A stretch of 64,000 nt of DNA from Patescibacteria group bacterium (GTDB lineage: Bacteria > Patescibacteriota > Microgenomatia > UBA10105 > UBA927). This document shows positions 7,658 through 16,422 of the stretch, piece by piece; within the stretch, counting starts at the first letter, position 1; each line of letters opens with the position of its first letter. Under the pieces are notes generated by a model. It made no database searches. It saw nothing but the letters and a program-made list of their open reading frames with translations, and was not told the origin of the DNA. Location of the stretch: assembly GCA_003545435.1 (NCBI GenBank), contig DPYI01000025.1:16166-80165 (forward strand). Reading direction: 5' to 3'. A program made the translations under genes and the position numbers.

Positions 7658-9866
7658 ATTTTCGACTTTTTACATATATCCATAAAACCGTACCTCCGGC
7701 AACGGCAGTCAGAAAAATCCCCGCATAGTAAGAGAGCTGTGGCTGAAAATACAAAAGAAATGACATGCGCAGTTTTCCGTTGGGCAGTTCTTCAACAAAC
7801 TCTTTCGAATAGGTCTTTTTCAGATACTCCGGATCCAGATCCCAGCTGTTGGCCCATCCGTACAGAATATTGTGATTGTGGTCAGGAATCTGTATTCCTT
7901 TCCGAAAAATTATACTCTTCCCGTAGGATTTTTGAGGGATAGGGTACAATTTCCACCATCTGGAATAATTTTCCAGAAGCACTAAAGAGACTGTATCAGA
8001 AAAACCCGATATCCGGATGCGTATCTGGACCGGATTTTCCCTTTCATACTCAAAAGATAGTGAGGGGTCCTCATCTGCCAGTGATACAAGATCGGATCTG
8101 CATGTGTCTTTGACACCATACATGTATATGCCGCTTTTCTCCTGACCCAATATCTCTTTTGACTGAATGTCGAAAGACGCATCCAGGATTGAGATAATGC
8201 TTGATTGAGGAATTTCAATTTTCGTCTCATCAGCATAATCTGTCCGTACGACAATATGGGAAATTCCCAATTCCCCAGCTTTTGTACAAAAAGATTGTCC
8301 TTCTCGTATGAGCCTCATCAAGGTATTGGTTTGTTTTTTATACGGAAGGTCCACGGAGTAGCCAGTGGGGTCGGGGCTTATGACGGGAACTTTCCATAAT
8401 TCATAAATGAAATCAATGCCGGAATACCCGTTCATTGACTGATTGAATTTCGGATACACACCGTATGTTCCGGGCAAAAGGAGTATGCGCGTCGCTTTTT
8501 CCATTTTCAGCCTATTTCCTGCATCAACGTAATAGTCTGGTATATGAAATGACGTCAGTCCGCCGGCAAAAATAAAACTATACACCAGCCAGCCGATGCA
8601 TCCTCCGAACACTATGCCTGCTGTCACTCGTAATACAGTTCGGAACCTAGCCATTCTCTCTTCAAAAAAAGCAAGCCCCATCATTGAAAGAGAGATATAA
8701 AAGAAGAAAAACTCCCAATAGAATTTGCTGACCGGACGTCTGAAAATCTGAAATCCGGGTATGTGTTCATACAAAAACTGAAACATATTTCCCCACGGTT
8801 CCCTGACCCCTTTTGAAATAAACACTCCTAAAAGAAGCAGTCCAAAAAAAATGCGGATACCCGGATTTCTCTGTCTTTGAAAAAGTGCATATCCTAAAAA
8901 AACTGTCATGAGGAGAAACAAAAGAGGAAGAGGAAAGCGGAAATAGCCAAAATAGGAAGGCGTATCATACAGTTGACCTTCAGCGCGCCCTAAAAAAATA
9001 TTTCCTATTGTCGAAAATCCCGTTGCTGCTACTACTCCTGACATAAGCGGATTGGTTTCATACTGCGCATGTGAAAAAAATTGTGTCACGAGAAACGGAA
9101 TAAGCCACCACGAACATGCTAAAATCATGAGTATGAATACCAAAATATATCGTTTGACCGTCCGAACAGACGGTATACGGGAAAGAAGAATCGAAAAAAG
9201 AGCATATGCACTAAAAATTATTGCCAGTATGTATGGTACGGAGATGCTGTACGCTGCTCCTGACACAGAACTGAAGAACAGGAGAAAAAGAAGCAAAACT
9301 TTTTTGTATGATATGTTCTGTTCTTCCAATATATGAACATAGAACAACAAAATCCAGGGGAAGAGCGCATACAGAACAAGACTCAGGAAATGACCGGGTG
9401 CAATAAGACCTATCGGGTATGGTGAAAATCCATAAAGCTCCGCTCCGATGAAAGACCAAAAGAATGTTCTATGCTTTTTTAAATTCAACGAATGAACCAA
9501 ATATTCCTGAAGAAACTGAAACATTGATACCTGCGACAGGAAAAGAAGAAGGCTGATAAAAAAAAGAACGCTGAAATGAGGAGACACATGAAGCTGGGAT
9601 AAAACCCACATAATCACATGGTAGGGAAAAAGCGTTGATAATTGAGGCGTGCTTTCATACCCTGCCGTATGGAGCGGATCATAGACAAACAGGTGGTTTC
9701 CAATCTCATATGCAAGGTCAACCGGAGAAGAAAAATCACAGCTCCCTGCGAGGGGGTATATCGCATTGGAGCTTTTCCAGAAAAAAGGAGCCAGTGACAG
9801 GCAGGCAAAAAAAACGTATGGAAGAATGTTCTTTCTGTGTGATAGAAGTTTTGTCAAAAGCTTCAT
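7638..9866 (-). CDS. Large polytopic membrane protein, GT-C superfamily-like
   Basis: 742 residues: about 12 hydrophobic helices in the first 420 residues, then a soluble C-terminal region, and a final helix before a basic tail (KSRKYEKSKV). The first external loop carries CDFSSPVDLAYEIGNHLFVY, which resembles the GDF-x-x-P loop of AftD/DUF3367-type arabinofuranosyltransferases and of YfhO-like proteins; this match is by eye only. GT-C enzymes use polyprenyl-phosphate sugars on the outer membrane face. Its start overlaps the upstream transketolase gene by ATGA, so it belongs to the dideoxy-sugar operon and may transfer that sugar or a later one. Confidence 0.65.
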   Translation of the reverse strand: MKLLTKLLSHRKNILPYVFFACLSLAPFFWKSSNAIYPLAGSCDFSSPVDLAYEIGNHLFVYDPLHTAGYESTPQLSTLFPYHVIMWVLSQLHVSPHFSVLFFISLLLFLSQVSMFQFLQEYLVHSLNLKKHRTFFWSFIGAELYGFSPYPIGLIAPGHFLSLVLYALFPWILLFYVHILEEQNISYKKVLLLFLLFFSSVSGAAYSISVPYILAIIFSAYALFSILLSRIPSVRTVKRYILVFILMILACSWWLIPFLVTQFFSHAQYETNPLMSGVVAATGFSTIGNIFLGRAEGQLYDTPSYFGYFRFPLPLLFLLMTVFLGYALFQRQRNPGIRIFFGLLLLGVFISKGVREPWGNMFQFLYEHIPGFQIFRRPVSKFYWEFFFFYISLSMMGLAFFEERMARFRTVLRVTAGIVFGGCIGWLVYSFIFAGGLTSFHIPDYYVDAGNRLKMEKATRILLLPGTYGVYPKFNQSMNGYSGIDFIYELWKVPVISPDPTGYSVDLPYKKQTNTLMRLIREGQSFCTKAGELGISHIVVRTDYADETKIEIPQSSIISILDASFDIQSKEILGQEKSGIYMYGVKDTCRSDLVSLADEDPSLSFEYERENPVQIRIRISGFSDTVSLVLLENYSRWWKLYPIPQKSYGKSIIFRKGIQIPDHNHNILYGWANSWDLDPEYLKKTYSKEFVEELPNGKLRMSFLLYFQPQLSYYAGIFLTAVAGGTVLWIYVKSRKYEKSKV

Positions 9867-10795
9867 GTGGGTTTTCGTTGAAATAGCAGCTTTATGACTG
9901 CTGAAGCTATCAAATGAACAGATAAACCGTTTTGATCATGCATATATTCCTGCAAACCGATTTTTTCCGTAAACCTATCAGGGACACCCATGCGCTGAAA
10001 GGGCGTTCCCAGCGATGACTCTGCAAGCACTTCGCTCACCGCACTGCCCAAACCTCCGATAATGCTATGATCCTCAAGGGTAATGACTGCATGTGTTTTT
10101 TTCGCACTCTCGAGAATAAGAGGAGCATCAATCGGCTTTATTGTATGCATGCTGATGACGCGCACCGAGCAGCTCTTTTTTGCAAGCAGCGCTGCCGCTT
10201 CCAATGCCCGAGAAACAAGCGTGGAGGTTGCAACAATAGTTGCATCGGATCCATCCTGCAGAATGATCCCTTTCCCGATCCGAAAACGCGGTTCTTTGTT
10301 GTAAAGAATTTTTTCTCCGGCTTTGCCTAAACGAAAATACACTGGTGTGTTCGTTGTCAGCATTGCTCTCGTTGCGAGATGAACTTCCGTAGGATCTCCG
10401 GGAGCAATAATAGTCATATCAGGAAGTGTTCTTAAAATGCCGATATCTTCAAGACTATGGTGTGTGTGGCCGTATGGTCCGTAGGAAAATCCTGCTCCAA
10501 CGCCGACTATCTTTACATTGAGATTCTGATAACAGATGTCGTTCCTGATTTGTTCAAAATTGCGCATTGTCACAAAGGGAACAATGGAATATATAACCGG
10601 TTTATATCCTTCCATCGCTAAACCGGCAGCAACGCCGGTCATATTCTGTTCCGCAACCCCGGCATTGAGATACTGTTTCGGAAGTTCCCGCATAAAGTTC
10701 TCGAATGCGGAAAACCCCAGATCTCCTGTTAGGAGAATAATCCGATTGTCCTTTTTGGCTTCTTCCAAAAGCGTCGCGGCAAATGTATTTCTCAT
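9863..10795 (-). CDS. Transketolase C-terminal half (pyrimidine-binding plus C-terminal domains)
   Basis: 310 residues covering the Pyr domain and C-terminal domain of a transketolase. E49 in NAGVAEQNM is the glutamate that activates the ThDP aminopyrimidine. Later motifs include GAGFSYGPYGHTHHSLEDIG and the C-terminal EDHSIIGGLGS. It follows the N-terminal-half gene after 8 bases, so the pair forms a two-subunit enzyme with active sites at the interface. Location inside a CDP-dideoxyhexose operon, and no other pentose-phosphate gene nearby, suggests a specialised ketol transfer to a sugar nucleotide rather than central metabolism. Function inferred from context. Confidence 0.9.
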   Translation of the reverse strand: MRNTFAATLLEEAKKDNRIILLTGDLGFSAFENFMRELPKQYLNAGVAEQNMTGVAAGLAMEGYKPVIYSIVPFVTMRNFEQIRNDICYQNLNVKIVGVGAGFSYGPYGHTHHSLEDIGILRTLPDMTIIAPGDPTEVHLATRAMLTTNTPVYFRLGKAGEKILYNKEPRFRIGKGIILQDGSDATIVATSTLVSRALEAAALLAKKSCSVRVISMHTIKPIDAPLILESAKKTHAVITLEDHSIIGGLGSAVSEVLAESSLGTPFQRMGVPDRFTEKIGLQEYMHDQNGLSVHLIASAVIKLLFQRKPT

Positions 10796-10803
10796 GGGAG
10801 TAT

Positions 10804-11625
10804 TTACGAACCTCTGTCTAATATTTCCATTACTTCTTTATATTCATCTTCCGTAGGAGGTTTATACTGTGATGAAATCTGATTGACGTGTTTTGCGACT
10901 CCTCCCCGCCCTTTTATTGTATGCGCGATGATAACTGACGGATTCCCTTTGGTGAAAGGAACGGAAGTGAAAGCGTCAACGAGCTGTGTAAAGTTATGAC
11001 CGTCAACCTCTCGGGCTTCCCAGCCGAATGCTTCCCATTTCTCAGCAAACGGCTCCAGGTCAAGGACGTTTTTCGTATATCCGAATCCCTGAAGCTTATT
11101 GTAATCAACGACAGCAATGAGGTTGTCGAGCTTGTGCTGTCTGGCAAACAGAACCGCTTCCCATGTGGATCCCTCGTCGCACTCACCGTCAGAAAGGATT
11201 GCGTACACTTTCCATTGTTTCCTGCGTTGTTTTCCGGCAAGAGCAACTCCTGCTGCCATTGCTAGCCCGTGACCAAGGGACCCCGCCGACGCTTCGATAC
11301 CAAAACTCACATTCCTCGTGGAATGACCGGCGAGCAAGCCGCTGTCCATCTCATACCCATCTAACACCCGTCTGTCAAAAAACCCCCGCTGGGAAAGAAC
11401 CGCGTACAATGCTTTCGCATCGTGTGCCTTGCTGAAAATCAAACGGTCTCGGTTGTCGTTGGAAGGATCTTTTGGAAATACGCGCATAACACGGAAATAG
11501 AGGGCAACCAGTATTTCGACACATGACAGCGCTCCTCCCGTGTGGGCGCTTTGAGCCCGGAAACTCATCATAAGAATTTGTTTTCGGATTTCTATAGCTA
11601 TCTTTTTCAGTTGTCCTATGGACAT
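10804..11625 (-). CDS. Transketolase N-terminal half (ThDP diphosphate-binding domain)
   Basis: 273 residues equal to the PP domain of transketolase. SAHTGG at 26-31 and KAHDAKALYA at about 66-75 carry substrate-site histidines. The ThDP/Mg motif is SDGE at 145-148 with N176 in VVDYNKLQ; the usual first Gly of GDG is Ser here, as I recall for split transketolases in polysaccharide clusters. It overlaps the upstream GT2 gene by 10 bases and precedes the C-terminal-half gene by 8, so the two halves should be made together. Role: two-carbon ketol transfer. Acceptor inferred to be a keto-sugar nucleotide. Confidence 0.9.
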   Translation of the reverse strand: MSIGQLKKIAIEIRKQILMMSFRAQSAHTGGALSCVEILVALYFRVMRVFPKDPSNDNRDRLIFSKAHDAKALYAVLSQRGFFDRRVLDGYEMDSGLLAGHSTRNVSFGIEASAGSLGHGLAMAAGVALAGKQRRKQWKVYAILSDGECDEGSTWEAVLFARQHKLDNLIAVVDYNKLQGFGYTKNVLDLEPFAEKWEAFGWEAREVDGHNFTQLVDAFTSVPFTKGNPSVIIAHTIKGRGGVAKHVNQISSQYKPPTEDEYKEVMEILDRGS

Positions 11626-12563
11626 ATGTATCCTCTTTTTTCTGTCTTTTCCACTATATATGTTGGTCTGGACTTGGTCTCCTCTACAATCACCTGAATA
11701 TATTTACCGATAATGGATAATGCCAGAAGATTCACTCCGCCGAAAAAAACTATACTCACCAATATGGTTACTGCTCCCTTTATCGGATTTCCAAAGAGAA
11801 AAAAGAAAAGAATATATATGATAATAAATAGAAAAGATAAAAATACCAATATCAATCCAAACCATATTAACAGATCAAGAGGAAGATAGGAAAACCCGAA
11901 TACACTCCGTTGGGCGTGCTGGAAATATGATATGAGCGAGTATGAACTTTTCCCGTGTATCCTTTTTTTCCGTTCATACGGTATATAGGCTGTCGAGAAA
12001 CCAACCCAAGCGCGAATCCCCCGGGCAAAACGGTATTTTTCGGGCAGATGCATCATGGCATTAACGACTCTCCTGGTATATAAGCCAAATCCGCTGCTAT
12101 TAATCGGAATATTTACGTTTGAGATGATTCTCATAATTTTATAAAAAGCTTTTCGTAAAAACACGATAAGCATCGGATCTTCGAGCTTCGTATAAATACC
12201 TATAATGCTATCGTATCCCTCTTCCCATTTCTTGATAAATGTTGGCAGCAATTCTTCCGGCTCCTGAAGGTCGCAGGGGTACCAAATAACCGCATCGCCC
12301 TTAGTAAAATCAAAGCTGGCCTGAGAAGATGCTTCGGGGCCGAAATTTCTGGAAAGAAAAACACCTCTCACCGCACGATCTTTCTGTACCAGGCGATGAA
12401 TTTCGATTCTTGTTTTATCAAGGCTGCCGTTATCGACAAATATGTATTCGAAATCATACTTTTTTATTCCACGAATGATCTTTCGCAGCCTGCGGTATGC
12501 CTCACCAACATTTTCTTCCTCGTTATAACAAGAAATGCCGATGGATATCAGTTGTTTTCTCAT
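11616..12563 (-). CDS. GT2 polyprenyl-phosphate glycosyltransferase (GtrB/ArnC-like)
   Basis: 315 residues. A GT-A domain starts with ISIGISCYNEEENVGEAYR and contains FVDNGSLDKT and the acidic motif region VIWYPCDLQEPEE. Two long hydrophobic helices follow (about 229-252 and 260-285), the layout of GtrB, ArnC and DPM-like synthases that load a sugar onto undecaprenyl phosphate. The glycosyl lipid would feed the GT-C proteins encoded elsewhere in the window. It couples to the upstream GT2 by an ATGA overlap and to the transketolase gene by a 10-base overlap. The sugar is unknown. Confidence 0.88.
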   Translation of the reverse strand: MRKQLISIGISCYNEEENVGEAYRRLRKIIRGIKKYDFEYIFVDNGSLDKTRIEIHRLVQKDRAVRGVFLSRNFGPEASSQASFDFTKGDAVIWYPCDLQEPEELLPTFIKKWEEGYDSIIGIYTKLEDPMLIVFLRKAFYKIMRIISNVNIPINSSGFGLYTRRVVNAMMHLPEKYRFARGIRAWVGFSTAYIPYERKKRIHGKSSYSLISYFQHAQRSVFGFSYLPLDLLIWFGLILVFLSFLFIIIYILFFFLFGNPIKGAVTILVSIVFFGGVNLLALSIIGKYIQVIVEETKSRPTYIVEKTEKRGYICP

Positions 12564-13567
12564 ATTTTTTTTGTTCGCATGGATAAACGTTTCATTTCCG
12601 ACCAGCTATATCCAAATACCATGAGGAGAGACATAATCGGATGGAGAAACCACGCGATATCAGGTTTTGATATAAATCCCTTCACGCTTATATATAAGGG
12701 TTGAATGATTGTTAGAGAAAATACTATAAATGCAGTTAAGTTGCGGCGGTCTTTGGGGGAATGGGAGTTATAGACTAAATATCTCCGTTTTCCCTTCAGG
12801 GTATCCGTAAAATACTTTTTTACCTCCACCCGCCTTATTACCTGATCCATAATATTCGGGCGGGAAACATGAATGATGCTGTTTTTTACGACGCCTACTG
12901 TATCATACCCCATACAAAGAAGCTCTCTATATCCGTCTGTATGGTAGAACGGCTTCCCTTTTCGGACCACTTTCCTAAAAACTTCAGCGCGTATCATACA
13001 TCCATTATCTCCCATAACAGGCTGGTTATCTTCAGTGAACCGGACTATAGTATATTTTTGTGTATCTTTTATTATTTCCCCTTTATCATATTTCATCTGA
13101 TCCATGCGGATTTTATCTGACTTTTTCAAATAGTACAGTGTCGGATCGGGGGATCCGATTAATGCAAAGTATTTCGTAAGAATATCATCAGACGGATCGT
13201 ATCCATTGTGCATGGAAAACGTCGAAAAAACATCTTTTTCCTTAAAAGGAGCCACCATGTCAGTCAGCCAACTTGACGAAGTCATTATGTTGTCCGATTG
13301 TAAAATCAAAACGATGTCTTCCTTGATATATGATAAAGCCCGGTAATAACGACCTAATCCTTCATTCTGATCATTTATAAAAGATAATATCCGGGGGTGA
13401 TATTGACGTGCGACGGCAAGCACCTTTTTATGGCTTCCTCCGTCCAATATATAATGCCGGAATAGCCCCTTATACCGTTGTTTGCGTACAGCCTCAAGAC
13501 ATCTGGTAAACACTGCGATGTTTGGATTAAACGTATTGGTGATAATTGCAATGGAAGGATTACTCAT
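12560..13567 (-). CDS. Glycosyltransferase family 2
   Basis: About 336 residues from the ATG at 13567 (MSNPSIAIITNTFNPN), chosen because it lies 13 bases past the upstream SDR stop and begins right at the first beta-strand; ATGs at 13591 and 13630 are alternatives. The GT-A domain includes HYILDGGSHKK, NEGLGRYYRAL and the acidic site LILQSDNIM. One hydrophobic helix lies near the C-terminus, so it is probably membrane-attached. It overlaps the following GT2 gene by four bases. Expected to extend the repeat unit containing the dideoxy sugar; donor unknown. Confidence 0.82.
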   Translation of the reverse strand: MSNPSIAIITNTFNPNIAVFTRCLEAVRKQRYKGLFRHYILDGGSHKKVLAVARQYHPRILSFINDQNEGLGRYYRALSYIKEDIVLILQSDNIMTSSSWLTDMVAPFKEKDVFSTFSMHNGYDPSDDILTKYFALIGSPDPTLYYLKKSDKIRMDQMKYDKGEIIKDTQKYTIVRFTEDNQPVMGDNGCMIRAEVFRKVVRKGKPFYHTDGYRELLCMGYDTVGVVKNSIIHVSRPNIMDQVIRRVEVKKYFTDTLKGKRRYLVYNSHSPKDRRNLTAFIVFSLTIIQPLYISVKGFISKPDIAWFLHPIMSLLMVFGYSWSEMKRLSMRTKKI

Positions 13568-13580
13568 GGGTAGTGTGAAT

Positions 13581-14447
13581 CTATAATTCATCTTTTTGTA
13601 TGGTATTTTTCTGTTTCTTGTACCATGCATGCAATCGAAGCAGTGATTGATAAAAAGGCGTAAAAGTTATCTGTGGCATTTCATTTTTCAATCTCGTGAT
13701 ATCGCACGTATATTCATTTGCTAACTCCTTTTTCTTAACATAAATCATATGCTTTTCTTTCCCCAATCTCGTGATTGTTTTGGCAATCGTCATGAGATTA
13801 ATCTTCTTTCCGGTTCCGATATTGTATGCTCTGTATGCAGGCTTATTTTTAATAAAATGATCAATTATGGGTGCCAAATCCTGAACATCCATATAGTCAA
13901 AATAGACATCCTGCTTCATCGTGATTGGTAACCCATGGATATATCTGCATAATGCATTTGAAATAAATCGGTGTTGATAATTTTCCCCCTCTCCAAAAAT
14001 TCCAAAAATCCGAAGGTCTATCATGTTATCGGTTTGATGAATGTAGTTTGAACATATGTATTTATACAACCCGTATTCATCGTTGGGAATTTGCTTCCCA
14101 AAATCTTTTTCCTTGATGTTGACTATCGGATGCCTCTTGTCGTACACAGCGCCCGATCCGATATGAATCAACCGTTGATAATATTTTCTGCACCGAGCAA
14201 GATTAAAAAAAATACAGATATTATCATAAAACATACCTTTAACAAATAAATGAGGTCCGTTGCTTCCAACTACGGCGCAATGAATGACGATATCGACTTT
14301 ATTTATTAAAAAATAGGATTGCACCTTCTTTTCATCAAGCAAATCTAATTGTCTGTGATTCGGAGTTAGTAATGTATATTTTTGAGAAAGGGCAGTTTTC
14401 AGATGTGTTCCAATAAATCCGGTGGAACCCGTAATGAGTATGTTCAT
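13581..14447 (-). CDS. Extended SDR oxidoreductase/epimerase, candidate keto-sugar reductase
   Basis: 288 residues from the ATG at 14447; an in-frame TTG at 14465 is less likely since MNILITGSTGFIG begins directly with the Rossmann motif (G7-x-x-G-x-x-G13). IHIGSGAVYD at 95-104 and Y125/K129 (YGLYK) form the catalytic site. It diverges from the ThDP-enzyme gene with a 178-base spacer. A reductase in this place would suit YerF (reduces the branched intermediate in yersiniose synthesis) or a paratose/abequose synthase reducing C4. The sequence alone does not decide which. Noticeably lysine- and isoleucine-rich. Confidence 0.8.
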   Translation of the reverse strand: MNILITGSTGFIGTHLKTALSQKYTLLTPNHRQLDLLDEKKVQSYFLINKVDIVIHCAVVGSNGPHLFVKGMFYDNICIFFNLARCRKYYQRLIHIGSGAVYDKRHPIVNIKEKDFGKQIPNDEYGLYKYICSNYIHQTDNMIDLRIFGIFGEGENYQHRFISNALCRYIHGLPITMKQDVYFDYMDVQDLAPIIDHFIKNKPAYRAYNIGTGKKINLMTIAKTITRLGKEKHMIYVKKKELANEYTCDITRLKNEMPQITFTPFYQSLLRLHAWYKKQKNTIQKDEL

Positions 14448-14577
14448 AATCTTACAACCTGGCAAGTTTCTCCAGTCATCGTCCAGAAAAGCGTTTTTAT
14501 TTTATCACAATCGATTTAGATTTTTTTCATATTCTATCTCTAAGAGATATGCAACTGGCACATACTACCTTCTATTA

Positions 14578-14606
14578 TTGATTTATCCTTTGTGTTTAAG
14601 GATAAT
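14578..14606 (+). promoter_or_regulatory. Sigma70-like promoter for the ThDP-enzyme gene
   Basis: TTGATT (14578-14583) and GATAAT (14601-14606) are separated by exactly 17 bases. Transcription would start near 14613, leaving a leader of about 13 bases before the ATG at 14626. This supports that start over the upstream in-frame ATGs from 14422, which would lie upstream of the transcript. Confidence 0.5.
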
Positions 14607-14625
14607 ACCACTGTTACGTAATTTT

Positions 14626-16407
14626 ATGTATTCCCGCGTTGCTGACTACATTATTGATTACATATACCGGCATGGAACCGACACTATTTTTACCGTTGCC
14701 GGAGGCGGAGCAATGTTTCTGAACGATGCGGTAGCACTGCATAAGAAAATCACATATATATGCAATCATCATGAACAGGCTTCCGCCATGGCAGCTGAAG
14801 CGTATGCAAAAACGAAGGGCCACATTGGCGCGGCTATGATCACCTCAGGACCCGGAAGCACGAATGCCATTACCGGCCTTATGGAGGCCTACCAAAATTC
14901 AATTCCTGTTATTTTCATCTCCAGCCAAACAAAAAAATCTCAAATGATTGCGTATTCAGGGATTACTGGATTAAGACAGTTTGGGATTCAGGAAGTGGAC
15001 ATTATTCCGGTCGTCAAACATCTCACTAAGTACGCAGCTATTGTGGAAAAACCGGAAGACGTACAATACCATTTAGATAAAGCCTATTATGTAGCTCTTT
15101 CCGGTCGCCCTGGGCCGGTATGGCTGGATATTCCTTCTGACGTGGCTTCTTCCTCATTACCCCAACACCGTACCATGTTTACGATTCCGCAACAGATGCA
15201 CAATGGTGTAACAGATGAACACATTAAAAAAATTATTTCTTTGCTACGTAAATCAAAAAAACCTCTCATTATAGCCGGCGGCGGCATAAAACTGGCAAAA
15301 ACAAGAAATGAATTCCGGGCGTTTATAAACAAATCAAAAATACCCGTCGTCTGTCCTGATATGGGTATTGATATTCTTGAATACGATAACCCATATTATG
15401 TCGGCCACGGAGGCACAAAAGGCGACCGCGCCGCCAATATCGTCATTCAACAGAGCGATCTTATCATATCTTTGGGGAGCCGCTTGGCAGTACCGTTTAT
15501 CGGACACGAGTATGACACGTGGGCACCGAATGCCTATAAAATTGTTGTGGACATAGACGAAAGCGAACATAAGAAAAAGACGATTACTATAGATTTATTT
15601 ATACACAGCGATGTCAAACAGTTCCTAAAAAAATTAAACGCGTGTCTAAACAAATCTTCTATTAAAGACACATGGATACATTATTGTCAGAATATTAAGA
15701 AATCATATGCTTTAAAATATGCAACAGTCTCAACTGATAAAACACAAGAGATAAATATGTATGATGCAATTCACGAAATTTCCAACCAATCCAAACCGAA
15801 TGATGTTTTTATTACCGATGCAGGAATTACAGCCTATGTATCTACTCAGACAATAAAAATTAAAAAAGATCAAAGGCTGATTCTTCCGGGAGCCACTCTC
15901 ACTATGGGATACAATCTGCCGGCAATAATTGGTGTTTGGGCAGCTGATCGCCATGCGCGGATAATCTGCATCACCGGAGATGGATCATTTCAGATGAATA
16001 TCCACGAGTTGGCTGCTATTACGCACAATAAAATACCTGTAAAGATATTTATTATGAACAATCACGGGTATCTGGCTATTCGGACGACCCAAAAAATTTT
16101 TTTTAATAAGCGTTTGATCGGTGAAGGACCAGAAACCGGTGTCTCTTTCCCAAATACAGAAAAAATAGCCCAGGCGTATGGTTTGAAGTATTTCTGCATA
16201 GAATTCAAAAAGGACCTTCACAAAACTATTAAAAGGGTTTTAACCTGTAAAGGTGCAGTCATCTGTGATTGCATCCTGCCATATTGGCAGGACCACATTA
16301 CCGTATCATCAAAAGAACTTGAAACCGGAAAAATTGTTTCTCTGCCGATAGATGATATGTATCCCTATCTATCCGATGAAGATAAATTGTCAATAAAATC
16401 TATTTAG
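14626..16407 (+). CDS. Acetolactate synthase-like ThDP-dependent enzyme, candidate sugar-branching enzyme (YerE-like)
   Basis: 593 residues from the ATG at 14626, where the conserved Pyr domain begins (MYSRVADYIIDYIYRHG). E50 in CNHHEQASAMAAE is the cofactor-activating glutamate, SGPGSTNAITGL follows, and the PP domain holds GDG (451-453) with NN (478-479), the ThDP/Mg motif. Layout and length match the acetohydroxyacid synthase/pyruvate oxidase family. No regulatory subunit or branched-chain amino-acid gene is nearby; rfbF, rfbG and rfbH are. In Yersinia, YerE of this superfamily adds a two-carbon unit from pyruvate to C4 of CDP-4-keto-3,6-dideoxyglucose. I infer a similar role. It is transcribed opposite to the rest of the locus. 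Confidence 0.85.
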   Translation: MYSRVADYIIDYIYRHGTDTIFTVAGGGAMFLNDAVALHKKITYICNHHEQASAMAAEAYAKTKGHIGAAMITSGPGSTNAITGLMEAYQNSIPVIFISSQTKKSQMIAYSGITGLRQFGIQEVDIIPVVKHLTKYAAIVEKPEDVQYHLDKAYYVALSGRPGPVWLDIPSDVASSSLPQHRTMFTIPQQMHNGVTDEHIKKIISLLRKSKKPLIIAGGGIKLAKTRNEFRAFINKSKIPVVCPDMGIDILEYDNPYYVGHGGTKGDRAANIVIQQSDLIISLGSRLAVPFIGHEYDTWAPNAYKIVVDIDESEHKKKTITIDLFIHSDVKQFLKKLNACLNKSSIKDTWIHYCQNIKKSYALKYATVSTDKTQEINMYDAIHEISNQSKPNDVFITDAGITAYVSTQTIKIKKDQRLILPGATLTMGYNLPAIIGVWAADRHARIICITGDGSFQMNIHELAAITHNKIPVKIFIMNNHGYLAIRTTQKIFFNKRLIGEGPETGVSFPNTEKIAQAYGLKYFCIEFKKDLHKTIKRVLTCKGAVICDCILPYWQDHITVSSKELETGKIVSLPIDDMYPYLSDEDKLSIKSI

Positions 16408-16422
16408 AATTCACGTACGTCA

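Noticed and set aside
7406..7942. A 178-codon plus-strand frame
   Set aside because: It covers the small membrane protein and the end of the 742-residue gene antisense, has no recognisable domain, and lacks a ribosome site.
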